Shown one piece after another: positions 25,631 through 34,740 of a stretch of DNA of 64,000 nucleotides. The notes under the pieces were generated by a model. It had not been told where the DNA came from. It did not search any database and saw nothing but the letters and a program-made list of their open reading frames with translations. This DNA is from Flavobacterium geliluteum. GTDB lineage: Bacteria > Bacteroidota > Bacteroidia > Flavobacteriales > Flavobacteriaceae. The stretch spans positions 16,701 to 80,700 of the forward strand of contig NZ_JAGFBV010000022.1 in the NCBI RefSeq assembly GCF_017948595.1, written 5' to 3'. The translations under genes were made by a program, and so were the position numbers. How positions within the stretch are numbered: the first letter of the stretch is position 1; each line of letters starts with the position of its first letter.

Positions 25631-26077
25631 TTATTTTTTTGAATCTTGTTGCTGATAATAAAATGCTGGAATAAACAACAAGACAAATATGGGCTGAATA
25701 AGAAATCTTCTAACGTAAAAAAGCAGCCAATTTTTTTCCGGAAAAAACAGTAAAACAAGGTAGAATAATACCGAAAGAAGCAATAAAAAAAAGACATACA
25801 GAAAAATGCTAAACCTTGTAATGTCTTTATCCCGAAAGAGAACCTCAATTAGAGCTACTGACAAAAAAGCATTTAGTAAATAACGAAACAAAATTCCTAA
25901 AAAAAGCTTAAAACCATTATAATCAGGTACAGGTAAATTTTTAAAATCTCCTTCGAAATATTTTAGAAAAGGATCATAGAAGAGTTGCTTTTCGAAAGCA
26001 CGAACCACCGTAAAACAACAAATAATCAGGACAGCAAAAGCAATTCTGGACTTATTTTCTAGTAATTTATTTAGCAT
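25631..26077 (-). CDS. Exosortase F system-associated membrane protein
   Basis: The 148-residue protein has about four membrane helices and, between the first two, a charged loop with FYDPFLKYFEGDFKNLP, typical of the protein that accompanies XrtF in flavobacteria. Its start overlaps the end of xrtF by 11 bases, so the two are translationally coupled. No catalytic residues are evident. A role as assembly or substrate factor for the exosortase is inferred from constant pairing. Confidence 0.85.
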   Translation of the reverse strand: MLNKLLENKSRIAFAVLIICCFTVVRAFEKQLFYDPFLKYFEGDFKNLPVPDYNGFKLFLGILFRYLLNAFLSVALIEVLFRDKDITRFSIFLYVFFLLLLSVLFYLVLLFFPEKNWLLFYVRRFLIQPIFVLLFIPAFYYQQQDSKK

Positions 26078-26603
26078 ATTTTGAAAATTTATTCACCCAG
26101 ATAATCCATAAAATAAAAACTACTCCATAAATAATCAAAGGAAAAAGAACACCATGCAGAAACTGCTGATTTTCGGGAAAACGAAACAGCAAAACCGTGA
26201 GTAAAGCAATTCGAATGGCATTCAAAATATAAATAAAAAGAACTCCAAAAAGTATAAAAAACACTGTTGACTTCCATTTTCCTGAAAAGGAAATAACAAA
26301 CGAAATAAACAAAATAACAATACTTACAGCATTGCATCCTTCGACAATTCTGACGAAATAGACCTTGTTATACCAAACTTCTAAAAAAGATTCCGAAACA
26401 TTTTTTTGAATTCTAATATCAGCGCCAAATAACTGCATAATATATTTTACATGATCGCCTACAAGATTGGTAATCCCATCGACTTCGCTTGGTTCAAAAA
26501 GATTCAGATACGACTTATAAACTAAAGTTAGAAAAATATAAGTAGCAAAAAAGATGCTTATAAAAAGCAGAAAAGGTTTATACTGTACTAAATATTTTTT
26601 CAA
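26067..26603 (-). CDS. xrtF: Exosortase family protein XrtF
   Basis: Exosortases are membrane transpeptidases that cleave C-terminal sorting tags such as PEP-CTERM. The 178-residue protein is multi-helical and keeps the complete catalytic set: Cys90 in VEGCNAVS, Arg131 in LNAIRIALL and His150 in FLHGVLFP. XrtF is a short flavobacterial branch found with one partner protein and without a PEP-CTERM repertoire. No protein in this window carries an obvious matching C-terminal tag, so the substrate is unknown. The gene diverges from the GAF gene across a 67-base gap. TAAATTTG on the minus strand (26617-26624) is a possible -7 element. Confidence 0.9.
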   Translation of the reverse strand: MKKYLVQYKPFLLFISIFFATYIFLTLVYKSYLNLFEPSEVDGITNLVGDHVKYIMQLFGADIRIQKNVSESFLEVWYNKVYFVRIVEGCNAVSIVILFISFVISFSGKWKSTVFFILFGVLFIYILNAIRIALLTVLLFRFPENQQFLHGVLFPLIIYGVVFILWIIWVNKFSKYAK

Positions 26604-26626
26604 AGTAATTTTTTTTCAAATTTATA

Positions 26627-26656
26627 TATTTTTGAGACTAGCTTTAAATACTTTTG
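26627..26656 (+). promoter_or_regulatory. Two candidate -7 elements for the GAF gene
   Basis: Two perfect TAnnTTTG matches lie in the divergent gap: TATTTTTG at 26627-26634 and TACTTTTG at 26649-26656. The second is 14 bases before the ATG. A minus-strand match for xrtF lies at 26617-26624. Confidence 0.5.
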
Positions 26657-26670
26657 TATAAAATTTTATT

Positions 26671-27129
26671 ATGATGACATTTCAAGAATTACAACCAAAA
26701 ATAAGTGCTATTGTTGCAGACTCAACAAACAATAGAGATGCAAAATTATTGACTATCTGTCAATTATTGAACGAAAATGTAGAATATTATAATTGGGTTG
26801 GCTTTTATTTTGCCAATCATGATACCAAAACACTCCATTTAGGACCTTATGTAGGAGCAGAAACAGACCATACTGTAATTCCGTTTGGAAAAGGAATTTG
26901 CGGACAAGTAGCCGAGAGCAATGCCAATTTTGTGGTGCCAGACGTTGCTGCGCAAGACAATTATATCGCATGTAGCTTTACTGTAAAATCTGAAATCGTT
27001 GTGCCTTTATTTGTAAACGGACAAAATATTGGGCAAATTGACATTGACAGTCACGTTATCGATCCTTTTACCGCTGCTGACGAAAGATTTTTAGAATTTG
27101 TGAATCAAGAAGTTGCAAAATTATTCTAA
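26671..27129 (+). CDS. GAF-domain protein of the free methionine-(R)-sulfoxide reductase family
   Basis: The 152-residue single GAF domain resembles fRMsr (YebR), which reduces free methionine-R-sulfoxide. The signatures ENVEYYNWVGFYF, PFGKGICGQVAE, IACSFTVKSEIVVPLF and DIDSH are all present. Two of the three fRMsr cysteines are found, Cys77 and Cys101, the latter aligning with the catalytic one. The resolving cysteine that normally sits 10 residues before the GKGxCG cysteine is His67 here. It may use a different resolving partner, or it may be a non-reductase GAF sensor. Confidence 0.85.
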   Translation: MMTFQELQPKISAIVADSTNNRDAKLLTICQLLNENVEYYNWVGFYFANHDTKTLHLGPYVGAETDHTVIPFGKGICGQVAESNANFVVPDVAAQDNYIACSFTVKSEIVVPLFVNGQNIGQIDIDSHVIDPFTAADERFLEFVNQEVAKLF

Positions 27130-27231
27130 AAATTAAGCTTTTAAAACGTTGTAAAAAGAATATTTTTGGTCATAATTGCTAAATCTTTAATCTTTTCAAT
27201 CTTTAAATTTATTTTTTCGAAAAAAAAGTAT

Positions 27232-27239
27232 TATTTTTG
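27232..27239 (+). promoter_or_regulatory. Promoter -7 element for rpsO
   Basis: TATTTTTG matches TAnnTTTG, 54 bases before the rpsO ATG. This leaves a leader long enough for S15-type autoregulation, though no defined structure was recognised. Confidence 0.6.
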
Positions 27240-27293
27240 CACCGTCTTACAAAAGATGTATGACATACATAAAAATCATTAAATAATATTGGA

Positions 27294-27560
27294 ATGTATT
27301 TAACTAAAGAAAAAAAGGAAGAAATTTTTGCACAACACGGTGAAGCAACAAACACTGGAAAAGCAGAAGGTCAGATTGCATTGTTCACTTACAGAATTTC
27401 ACACTTAACTGAGCACTTGAAAAAAAATCGTCACGATTATAACACTGAGCGTTCACTTGTACTACTAGTAGGTAAAAGAAGAGCTTTGTTGGATTACTTG
27501 AAAAAGAAAGAGATCAACAGATATCGTGAGATTATCAAAGTATTGAATATCAGAAAATAA
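27294..27560 (+). CDS. rpsO: 30S ribosomal protein S15
   Basis: S15 binds 16S rRNA early in assembly of the small subunit platform. The 88-residue protein has the four-helix pattern with TGKAEGQIALFTYRISHLTEHL and LLVGKRRALLDYLKKK, the conserved rRNA-binding segments. The first methionine is kept as written. A terminator follows, and pnp comes next on the same strand, the widespread rpsO-pnp order. Confidence 0.98.
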   Translation: MYLTKEKKEEIFAQHGEATNTGKAEGQIALFTYRISHLTEHLKKNRHDYNTERSLVLLVGKRRALLDYLKKKEINRYREIIKVLNIRK

Positions 27561-27566
27561 TCAATA

Positions 27567-27600
27567 TAAAAAAGAGGTGCGAGAGTGCCTCTTTTTGTTT
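27567..27600 (+). terminator. Terminator after rpsO
   Basis: The stem AAAAAGAGG/CCTCTTTTT with a short loop and a T run separates rpsO from pnp, so pnp needs its own promoter or readthrough. Confidence 0.8.
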
Positions 27601-27719
27601 TTACATTACAAGCATTTTATTAGAAAAAAGTTTGGTTTTTCATTGGGTTTTAGAAACAACAACTACACAACAACTACAACACAACTAAAACCCATTGTAT
27701 AACCAATAAGGAAAAATTT

Positions 27720-29855
27720 ATGATTCCACAATTATTTGTAGAAAGTATCGATTTAGGTGATGGCAGAAACATCACAATCGAGACAGGACGTTTGGCAAAA
27801 CAAGCCGATGGTTCTGTAGTAGTAAGAATTGGAAAAACTGTCATTTTAGGCACAGTTGTTTCCGCAAGAAAAGCAAGTCCAGGTATCGATTTTTTACCAC
27901 TAACGGTAGATTATCGCGAAAAATTTGCAGCAGCAGGTCGTTTCCCAGGAGGTTTCTTTAAGAGAGAAGCGCGTCCTAGTGATAGCGAAGTATTAACAAT
28001 GAGATTAGTAGACCGTGTTTTACGTCCGCTTTTCCCAAGCGATTACCATGCAGAAGTTCAGGTTATGATTCAGTTAATGTCTCATGATGATGAAGTGATG
28101 CCGGATGCATTAGCAGGTTTGGCCGCTTCGGCAGCGCTTGCTTTGTCTGATATTCCTTTTGAAACATTGATTTCTGAAGCCAGAGTTGGAAGAATCGATG
28201 GTAAATTTATCATCAATCCATCTCGTGCACAATTAGAATTATCAGATATTGATATGATGATTGGAGCTTCTACTGATTCTATCGCAATGGTAGAAGGAGA
28301 GATGAAAGAAATCTCAGAAGCAGAAATGCTGGAAGCAATTAAATTTGCTCACGAACATATTAAAGTACAAATTGCTGCTCAAGAAAGATTGGCCGCTGCA
28401 TTTGGAAAAAAAGAAGTTCGTACTTATGAAACTGAAAAAACAGACGATGCTATTTACGCAAAAGTAAAAGCAGCTGCCTACGATAAAATTTACGCTATTG
28501 CAAGTAAAGGTTCAGCTAAACACGAACGTTCAGCTGCATTTGATGCTGTAAAAGAAGAAGTAAAAGCATTATTTACAGAAGAAGAATTGGCAGAAAATGG
28601 AGATTTAGTTTCTAAATATTTCTACAAAACCAATAAAGAAGCAGTTCGTAATGTAACTTTAGATTTAGGAACTCGTCTTGACGGAAGAAAAACTACAGAA
28701 ATCAGACCAATCTGGTGTGAAGTAGATTATTTACCATCGGTTCACGGTTCGGCATTGTTTACACGTGGAGAAACTCAAGCATTGGCTACGGCAACTTTAG
28801 GAACTTCTAGAGAAGCAAACCAAATTGATTCGCCATCTGAACAAGGAGAAGAAAAATTCTATTTACACTATAATTTCCCACCATTTTCTACAGGAGAAGC
28901 TCGTCCGTTAAGAGGAACTTCAAGAAGAGAAGTTGGACACGGAAACTTGGCACAAAGAGCATTGAAAAACATGATTCCTGCTGAAAATCCATATACGATC
29001 AGAATTGTTTCTGAAGTATTAGAATCAAATGGTTCGTCTTCTATGGCTACCGTTTGTGCTGGAACATTGGCTTTAATGGATGCTGGTATTCAAATGATTC
29101 GTCCGGTTTCTGGAATCGCAATGGGATTGATTACCGATGGTGATCGTTTTGCAGTTCTGTCTGATATTTTAGGTGATGAAGATCACTTAGGAGATATGGA
29201 CTTCAAGGTAACTGGAACTTCTGAAGGTATTACAGCTTGTCAAATGGACATTAAAATTGACGGATTGAAATACGAAATCATGGAGCAGGCTTTGGCTCAA
29301 GCTCGTGATGGACGTTTGCATATTTTAGGAAAATTACTTGAAACTCTTGCTAAACCAAATGCAGATGTTAAAGCACATTCTCCAAAAATTATCACCAGAA
29401 CTATTCCTGGAAGCTTTATTGGAGCATTAATCGGACCTGGTGGAAAAGTAATTCAGGAATTACAAAAAGCTACAGGAACAACTATTGTTATCAACGAAGT
29501 TAACGAAGAAGGTGTTATCGAAATTTTAGGTACTGATCCTGCAGGAATTGAAGCTGTATTGGCAAAAATTCAGTCTATCACTTTCAAACCTCAAATGGGA
29601 GAAGCTTATGAAGTTAAAGTAATTAAAATGCTTGATTTTGGAGCTGTAGTAGAATATACCGCTGCACCAGGAAACGAAGTATTACTTCACGTATCTGAAC
29701 TAGCTTGGGAACGTACAGAAAACGTTACAGACGTAGTGAACATGGGCGACGTTTTTCAGGTAAAATATCTTGGTCTTGACCCGAAAACAAGAAAAGAAAA
29801 AGTATCAAGAAAAGCACTTTTACCAAGACCTCCGCGTGAGGAGAAAAAAGAGTAA
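27720..29855 (+). CDS. pnp: Polyribonucleotide nucleotidyltransferase (PNPase)
   Basis: PNPase degrades RNA from the 3' end with phosphate and can add tails. The 711-residue protein has the full order: first RNase PH domain (about 1-140, with [21 protein letters not shown]), a helical linker, second RNase PH domain (about 310-540, with [15 protein letters not shown] and [12 protein letters not shown]), KH domain ([20 protein letters not shown]), and a C-terminal S1 domain ([16 protein letters not shown]). It is preceded by rpsO and followed by a terminator. Confidence 0.98.
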   Translation: MIPQLFVESIDLGDGRNITIETGRLAKQADGSVVVRIGKTVILGTVVSARKASPGIDFLPLTVDYREKFAAAGRFPGGFFKREARPSDSEVLTMRLVDRVLRPLFPSDYHAEVQVMIQLMSHDDEVMPDALAGLAASAALALSDIPFETLISEARVGRIDGKFIINPSRAQLELSDIDMMIGASTDSIAMVEGEMKEISEAEMLEAIKFAHEHIKVQIAAQERLAAAFGKKEVRTYETEKTDDAIYAKVKAAAYDKIYAIASKGSAKHERSAAFDAVKEEVKALFTEEELAENGDLVSKYFYKTNKEAVRNVTLDLGTRLDGRKTTEIRPIWCEVDYLPSVHGSALFTRGETQALATATLGTSREANQIDSPSEQGEEKFYLHYNFPPFSTGEARPLRGTSRREVGHGNLAQRALKNMIPAENPYTIRIVSEVLESNGSSSMATVCAGTLALMDAGIQMIRPVSGIAMGLITDGDRFAVLSDILGDEDHLGDMDFKVTGTSEGITACQMDIKIDGLKYEIMEQALAQARDGRLHILGKLLETLAKPNADVKAHSPKIITRTIPGSFIGALIGPGGKVIQELQKATGTTIVINEVNEEGVIEILGTDPAGIEAVLAKIQSITFKPQMGEAYEVKVIKMLDFGAVVEYTAAPGNEVLLHVSELAWERTENVTDVVNMGDVFQVKYLGLDPKTRKEKVSRKALLPRPPREEKKE

Positions 29856-29887
29856 TCAGATCTTAGTTTACTAAAGGTTTATTTATA

Positions 29888-29925
29888 GAAAACCCCAATT
29901 CATTTACATGAATTGGGGTTTTTCG
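29888..29925 (+). terminator. Terminator after pnp
   Basis: The stem AACCCCAATTCAT/ATGAATTGGGGTT around a short loop is followed by a T run. Confidence 0.9.
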
Positions 29926-29990
29926 TTTAAAATGTTAAAACATTTCATTATATTTTAACATATAAAAAGGGTTTTACAATAATTTTTTGA

Positions 29991-29998
29991 TACTTTTG
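29991..29998 (+). promoter_or_regulatory. Promoter -7 element for the four-gene outer-membrane module
   Basis: TACTTTTG matches TAnnTTTG, 38 bases before the first start codon of the 30036-36473 operon and after the pnp terminator. Confidence 0.55.
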
Positions 29999-30035
29999 AA
30001 AAAGCCAAACCAAAAACATCAAAACCACGAATCCT

Positions 30036-30764
30036 TTGAAAACATTTCAAAAAAAACTACATTTTATAATTTTATTTGGATTATTCCTAAGCATTTCTTC
30101 TATTTACAGCCAAACCAGCAATGAAGTTGCTACTTATAATTGGTTTGATAAAAATCTGGGCATCGAGTCTATGGATTTTAAAAATGGATCAGCCCATTTG
30201 AATTTTGACCAAACGGATAACAATGAAAATCGCTATTATTTTTCTGATGATTTCAAAACAGGAAGTCTAACTTATAATGGTCAGAACTACTTCGATTTAT
30301 ACTTAAAATATGACATCTATGCTGATGAATTAGTTGTCAGACCTTATAATGAATCAAATACTACAAAAATAAATATCGTTAAAGAAAATGTCAGCTCTTT
30401 TAAAATCGGTAATGAAAAATTCGTCAACTTAAAAGAAGTAAATCTTCAACTCTTTAAAGGTGGTTATTATGAAGAAATAGCTACCGGCAATACTACTATT
30501 CTCTACATAAAACATTACAAAGAGAAAAAAAAGATCCTGAAAGAAAATGTCACCCTTCTTCAATTTGTACCGCAATATGAGTTTGTTTTATTAAAGGATA
30601 ATAAATTCATTTCGATAAATGATAAAAAAGAAATCGTACAATTATATCCAAATCAAAAAAGAAAAATAAACGACTTCTATTTCCTGAACAAAGATTTAAG
30701 AAAAGAAAATCCATCATTATTTATGAAAAACATAATGAAGTACATTAACAATTTAAATCAATAG
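30036..30764 (+). CDS. Secreted protein of unknown function, first gene of a TonB receptor operon
   Basis: The 242-residue protein starts at TTG with a signal peptide (MKTFQKKLHFIILFGLFLSI, cleaved near SSIYSQ). The mature part is rich in beta strands: a duplicated-looking half with YNGQNYFDLYLKYDIYADEL and then FKIGNEKFVNLKEV, followed by a second half with LYIKHYKEKKKILKEN and LLKDNKFISINDKKE. No cysteines or catalytic motifs are seen. Similar secreted proteins occur directly before STN-type TonB receptors in Bacteroidota. I know of no characterised member. It ends 10 bases before the receptor. Confidence 0.75.
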   Translation: MKTFQKKLHFIILFGLFLSISSIYSQTSNEVATYNWFDKNLGIESMDFKNGSAHLNFDQTDNNENRYYFSDDFKTGSLTYNGQNYFDLYLKYDIYADELVVRPYNESNTTKINIVKENVSSFKIGNEKFVNLKEVNLQLFKGGYYEEIATGNTTILYIKHYKEKKKILKENVTLLQFVPQYEFVLLKDNKFISINDKKEIVQLYPNQKRKINDFYFLNKDLRKENPSLFMKNIMKYINNLNQ

Positions 30765-30774
30765 CATCGTCCAA

Positions 30775-33525
30775 ATGAGAATATTTACTATTATTTTATT
30801 ATTATTTGGTTTCAATCAATTAATGTACTCTCAAGACCAAAATTCGACCATTAACTTAAGTTTCAGTAATATTAATCGAATTGAAGTTCTAAAAAAAATC
30901 GAAGCCTCTACCCATTATACATTTTATTTTCAGGAAGATTGGTTTGACAAAAACGTTTTAATATCAGGAAATTATTCTAACAAAACGATCCAAGAAGTAC
31001 TCACCAAAGTCTTTGAAGACACCGAACTTAATTTTTATATAGATGCGAGAAAAATAATACTGACAAAAAATAGTATTATTTATGACAAATATCAAAGCAA
31101 AAACACCAAAGGCACTGCTACGCATAATGCTCCAGTTTTTTTTCAGCAATATGATTCGATTAAAAAAGATAAAACAAATACTGAAAACGCTATTGCATTA
31201 ATAGGAAAGGAAGCTGTAGATTCTGATATTGATTTATACACACTTTCGGGATATATTAGAGATTTAAAAGATGATAAACCCCTTGCAGACATTAACGTTA
31301 AGGTAAAAAATACATCTATTAGTACGATTACTAATGCAGCCGGTTTTTACAGCTTAAAACTTCCTACCGGAATAAGTACTATCGAAATCGAATCATTATT
31401 TTACAAAAGCACTTCAAGAAAAATAATGATTTATAGTAATGGTACTTTAGATTTTACTACCACTGAAAAAATAAACCAACTGGATGAAGTTCTGGTAAAA
31501 GGAAAAGGAAGTCAAAATGTTAGAACCGCTATAACAGGTGTTACCACGATTGAAGCCGAAGGAGTAAAAACCATTCCTTTGGTTCTTGGCGAAAGAGACA
31601 TTCTAAAAATTGCTTTGACTATTCCCGGGGTAAAAACTGCTGGAGAAGGTTCGTCCGGTTTTAATGTGCGCGGAGGAAAAGAAGATCAAAACCTTGTGTT
31701 ATTAGACAATGCAACCCTCTACAACCCTACTCATTTATTCGGTTTTTTCTCTTCTATCAACCCTTATACGATCAACAAAGTAGACATTTACAAAGGAGGT
31801 ATTCCTTCTGAATATGGAGGAAGATTGTCTTCTGTATTTGATATCATTTCTAAAAACGGAAATACAGAAAAATTTTCCGGAGAAGGAGGAATTGGCCCCG
31901 TTACGAGCAATCTTACAGCTTCTATTCCGGTAGTAAAAGGAAAAGCAAGTCTACTAGTTGGGGGAAGAGCAACTTACTCTGATTGGATTTTAAAAACGCT
32001 GGACGATGAGAATCTGAAAAATAGTCAAGCCTCTTTTTATGATTTATTTGCAAAATACAATCATAAAATAAATAAAAGCAACTCTGTAGAAGGCACATTA
32101 TATTACAGCAAAGATGCCTATACCATCACTCCGGATTCTTTATACAAATATAGTAACAGACTCATTTCTTTGAAATGGAAACATGCTTTTAATGAAAAAA
32201 CAAATAGCGAATTTAACGTTACCAACAGTGAATATAAATTTAGCATTAACTACGAATCGACCAATCCTGATTCCTTTATTTTTAAGTACAAAATAGATGA
32301 TACTCAGGCCAGTTTAAAATTTAATACAATCTATAACAGCAAACATAAATTTACTTACGGCCTTTCGACAAAACTTTACAAGGTGAATCCCGGAGAAATA
32401 AGTCCTAACGGAGAATCCTCATTGGTAACACCTATAAATATTGATGACGAAAAGGGACTGGAATCTGCATTGTTTTTATCGGATAAGTTTGAAATCACCG
32501 AAAAATTATTACTGGACGTCGGAGCAAGATATTCCTTTTATGCCGCTTTGGGAGAAGCAACTCAAAAAGTTTATCAGGAAGGAGTTCCAATGACGCCTTC
32601 AACTGTAATTGAAGAAAAGAAATATGGTAAAAATGAAGTCATCAATACTTCTGGAGGTTTTGAGCCCCGCATTGGTTTACGATACATTTTTGACGACAGT
32701 TTCTTTGTAAAAGCAGGATTCGACAAAAATTTTCAGTACATTCACTTACTTTCGAATAACACTACACAAGCACCAACAGACACTTGGAAATTATCTGACT
32801 TGAATGTGCAACCACAAAGCGGTTTACAATATTCATTAGGCCTTTTCAAAACATTAGATTACAAAGACATAGAATTAAGTTTAGAAGGCTATTATAAAAC
32901 ATCTAAAAATATTCTGGATTACAAAGTAGGAGCCAATATTCTCCTGAACCAAGATTTAGAAACCGAATTACTACAAGGAGAAGGAAAAGCGTACGGAGTC
33001 GAATTTTTATTAAAAAAACCCTACGGAAGACTTAACGGCTGGATTGGCTATACTTATTCCAGGTCATTTATAAAGCTTGACAGTCAGTTTAATGATGAAA
33101 AAGTAAATAACGGAGATTATTTTCCTACGAATTTTGACAAACCTCACGATGTAAGCATTGTGATGCATTACAAATTTACGCACCGCTATAGTTTTTCTTC
33201 TAACTTTGTGTATCAAACCGGAAGGCCAATTACCTATCCGATAGGCAAATACACTTATAATGGAGCAGAATATACGCTTTATAGTGATCGAAATAAATTT
33301 AGAATACCCGATTATTACAGACTGGATATAGGTTTAAATATTGAAGGAAATCATAAAATAAAAAAATTAGCTCACAGTTTTTGGAACATTTCTATCTACA
33401 ATGTATTAGGCAGAAACAATCCTTATTCTATATTTTTTGTTACAAAAGAAGGACAAATAAAAGCATATCAAACTTCTATTTTTGGTATGCCGATACCTAC
33501 TATTACTTATAATTTTAAATTTTAA
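30775..33525 (+). CDS. TonB-dependent receptor with STN and carboxypeptidase-regulatory-like domains
   Basis: The 916-residue protein has a signal peptide (1-19), an STN domain (about 26-98, STHYTFYFQEDWFDKNVLI), a linker, and a CarboxypepD_reg-like beta sandwich (about 157-235, LSGYIRDLKDDKPLADINVK). The plug comes next (about 250-355, FNVRGGKEDQNLVLLDNATL and IYKGGIPSEYGGRLSSVFDI), then a barrel to the end. STN domains normally relay a signal to a FecR-type anti-sigma factor. No sigma/anti-sigma pair is encoded nearby, so here the STN may serve another role. The genes on both sides are within 10 bases or overlap, which marks one operon. Confidence 0.92.
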   Translation: MRIFTIILLLFGFNQLMYSQDQNSTINLSFSNINRIEVLKKIEASTHYTFYFQEDWFDKNVLISGNYSNKTIQEVLTKVFEDTELNFYIDARKIILTKNSIIYDKYQSKNTKGTATHNAPVFFQQYDSIKKDKTNTENAIALIGKEAVDSDIDLYTLSGYIRDLKDDKPLADINVKVKNTSISTITNAAGFYSLKLPTGISTIEIESLFYKSTSRKIMIYSNGTLDFTTTEKINQLDEVLVKGKGSQNVRTAITGVTTIEAEGVKTIPLVLGERDILKIALTIPGVKTAGEGSSGFNVRGGKEDQNLVLLDNATLYNPTHLFGFFSSINPYTINKVDIYKGGIPSEYGGRLSSVFDIISKNGNTEKFSGEGGIGPVTSNLTASIPVVKGKASLLVGGRATYSDWILKTLDDENLKNSQASFYDLFAKYNHKINKSNSVEGTLYYSKDAYTITPDSLYKYSNRLISLKWKHAFNEKTNSEFNVTNSEYKFSINYESTNPDSFIFKYKIDDTQASLKFNTIYNSKHKFTYGLSTKLYKVNPGEISPNGESSLVTPINIDDEKGLESALFLSDKFEITEKLLLDVGARYSFYAALGEATQKVYQEGVPMTPSTVIEEKKYGKNEVINTSGGFEPRIGLRYIFDDSFFVKAGFDKNFQYIHLLSNNTTQAPTDTWKLSDLNVQPQSGLQYSLGLFKTLDYKDIELSLEGYYKTSKNILDYKVGANILLNQDLETELLQGEGKAYGVEFLLKKPYGRLNGWIGYTYSRSFIKLDSQFNDEKVNNGDYFPTNFDKPHDVSIVMHYKFTHRYSFSSNFVYQTGRPITYPIGKYTYNGAEYTLYSDRNKFRIPDYYRLDIGLNIEGNHKIKKLAHSFWNISIYNVLGRNNPYSIFFVTKEGQIKAYQTSIFGMPIPTITYNFKF

Positions 33526-33531
33526 AAGGTG

Positions 33532-34740
33532 ATGAAAAAGATCTTTCTCTATACGTTACTTGCAATATTATTTTTAGCATCCATATTGGGATGCACAACA
33601 CCATACGCATATCAAAACAATGGTTTTGAAGATGTTGTTGTAATAGAAGCAACATTAACAAACGAATATAAAACCCAAGAAGTAAAAATTTCAAGAACCT
33701 ATTCTCTTGAAGAAAACTTTCCTCAATTTGAATCTCAAGCTGTTGTATACATAACCGACAATTTAGGAAACAAATATGAATTTGATCAAAATACTGCTTC
33801 GTATACATCTATCACACCTTTTCAAGCGCTTCCCGATAGAGAATATCAATTACATATTCTTACCAAAAACGGAAGAACCTACGAGTCAAGTATAGAAAAA
33901 TTAACTACTCCCAATCAAATATCAAGTGTTGTACCTACAGCAGTAACCAAAAACGGAATACTAGGTGTCGAGATCACCGTAAACAGCTCTGACCCGACAA
34001 ACACATCTAAATATTACAGATATGAATATGACGAAACCTACAAAGTCGTTGCTCCTATGTGGCATCCAAATGAAGCTATTCCCGCAGGCAATGTAGTGAC
34101 CCTGAGAAAAAGAACCACCGAGGCCAGAACTTGCTATTCAAATCAAAAATCTGAGGAAATATTATTAACCAATACCAACAACATATCAGAGGATATTGTA
34201 AGCAACTTCCCTATTAAATTCATCAGTAGCAAAGACCCTATCATAAAAAACAGATACAGTATTTTGGTAAAACAATATGTACAAAGTCTGACAGCTCATA
34301 CTTACTATGAAACACTAAAAGAAATTTCGAATAACGGAAATGTTTTGTCTCAAACTCAACCTGGTTTTTTATACGGAAATATTAAATCGATTGATAGTCC
34401 GGGCGAAAAAGTAATTGGTTTTTTTGATGTTTCTTCTTATTCTGAAAAAAGACTTTTTTTTAATTTTACAGACCTTTTTCAGGGAGTACTACCGCCTAGT
34501 TATCCTTATTATTGTCCTGCACCGATTCCAGATAGTGATATCGCCGAATATTATTTCAACAATTGTTACAGTACCAATCCAAATTCAACCTGCCAAGGAC
34601 CAACAATAGTACAATTAATCGAGAGCAGAATAAAAGTTTACTACCCAACTGAGGGGCCTCTCTATATATTATATCCTATAGAATGCGGAGATTGTACTTC
34701 TTTTTCATCAAATATAAAACCATCATTTTGGATAGATTAA
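33532..34740 (+). CDS. DUF4249 lipoprotein
   Basis: The 402-residue protein starts at ATG 33532, after an AAAAGG ribosome site; a GTG one codon earlier is possible. A lipoprotein signal has the lipidated Cys21 (SILGC). The DUF4249 pattern follows: VVVIEATLTNEYKTQEVKIS, then ESQAVVYITDNLGNKYEF and LPDREYQLHILTKNGRTYES, the two Ig-like repeats. The cysteine-rich C-terminal end (CPAPIPDSDIAEYYFNNC, CQGP, CGDC) is notable. DUF4249 lipoproteins are paired with TonB receptors in Bacteroidota and have no assigned function. A surface lid or ligand-binding subunit is a guess from that pairing. Confidence 0.88.
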   Translation: MKKIFLYTLLAILFLASILGCTTPYAYQNNGFEDVVVIEATLTNEYKTQEVKISRTYSLEENFPQFESQAVVYITDNLGNKYEFDQNTASYTSITPFQALPDREYQLHILTKNGRTYESSIEKLTTPNQISSVVPTAVTKNGILGVEITVNSSDPTNTSKYYRYEYDETYKVVAPMWHPNEAIPAGNVVTLRKRTTEARTCYSNQKSEEILLTNTNNISEDIVSNFPIKFISSKDPIIKNRYSILVKQYVQSLTAHTYYETLKEISNNGNVLSQTQPGFLYGNIKSIDSPGEKVIGFFDVSSYSEKRLFFNFTDLFQGVLPPSYPYYCPAPIPDSDIAEYYFNNCYSTNPNSTCQGPTIVQLIESRIKVYYPTEGPLYILYPIECGDCTSFSSNIKPSFWID

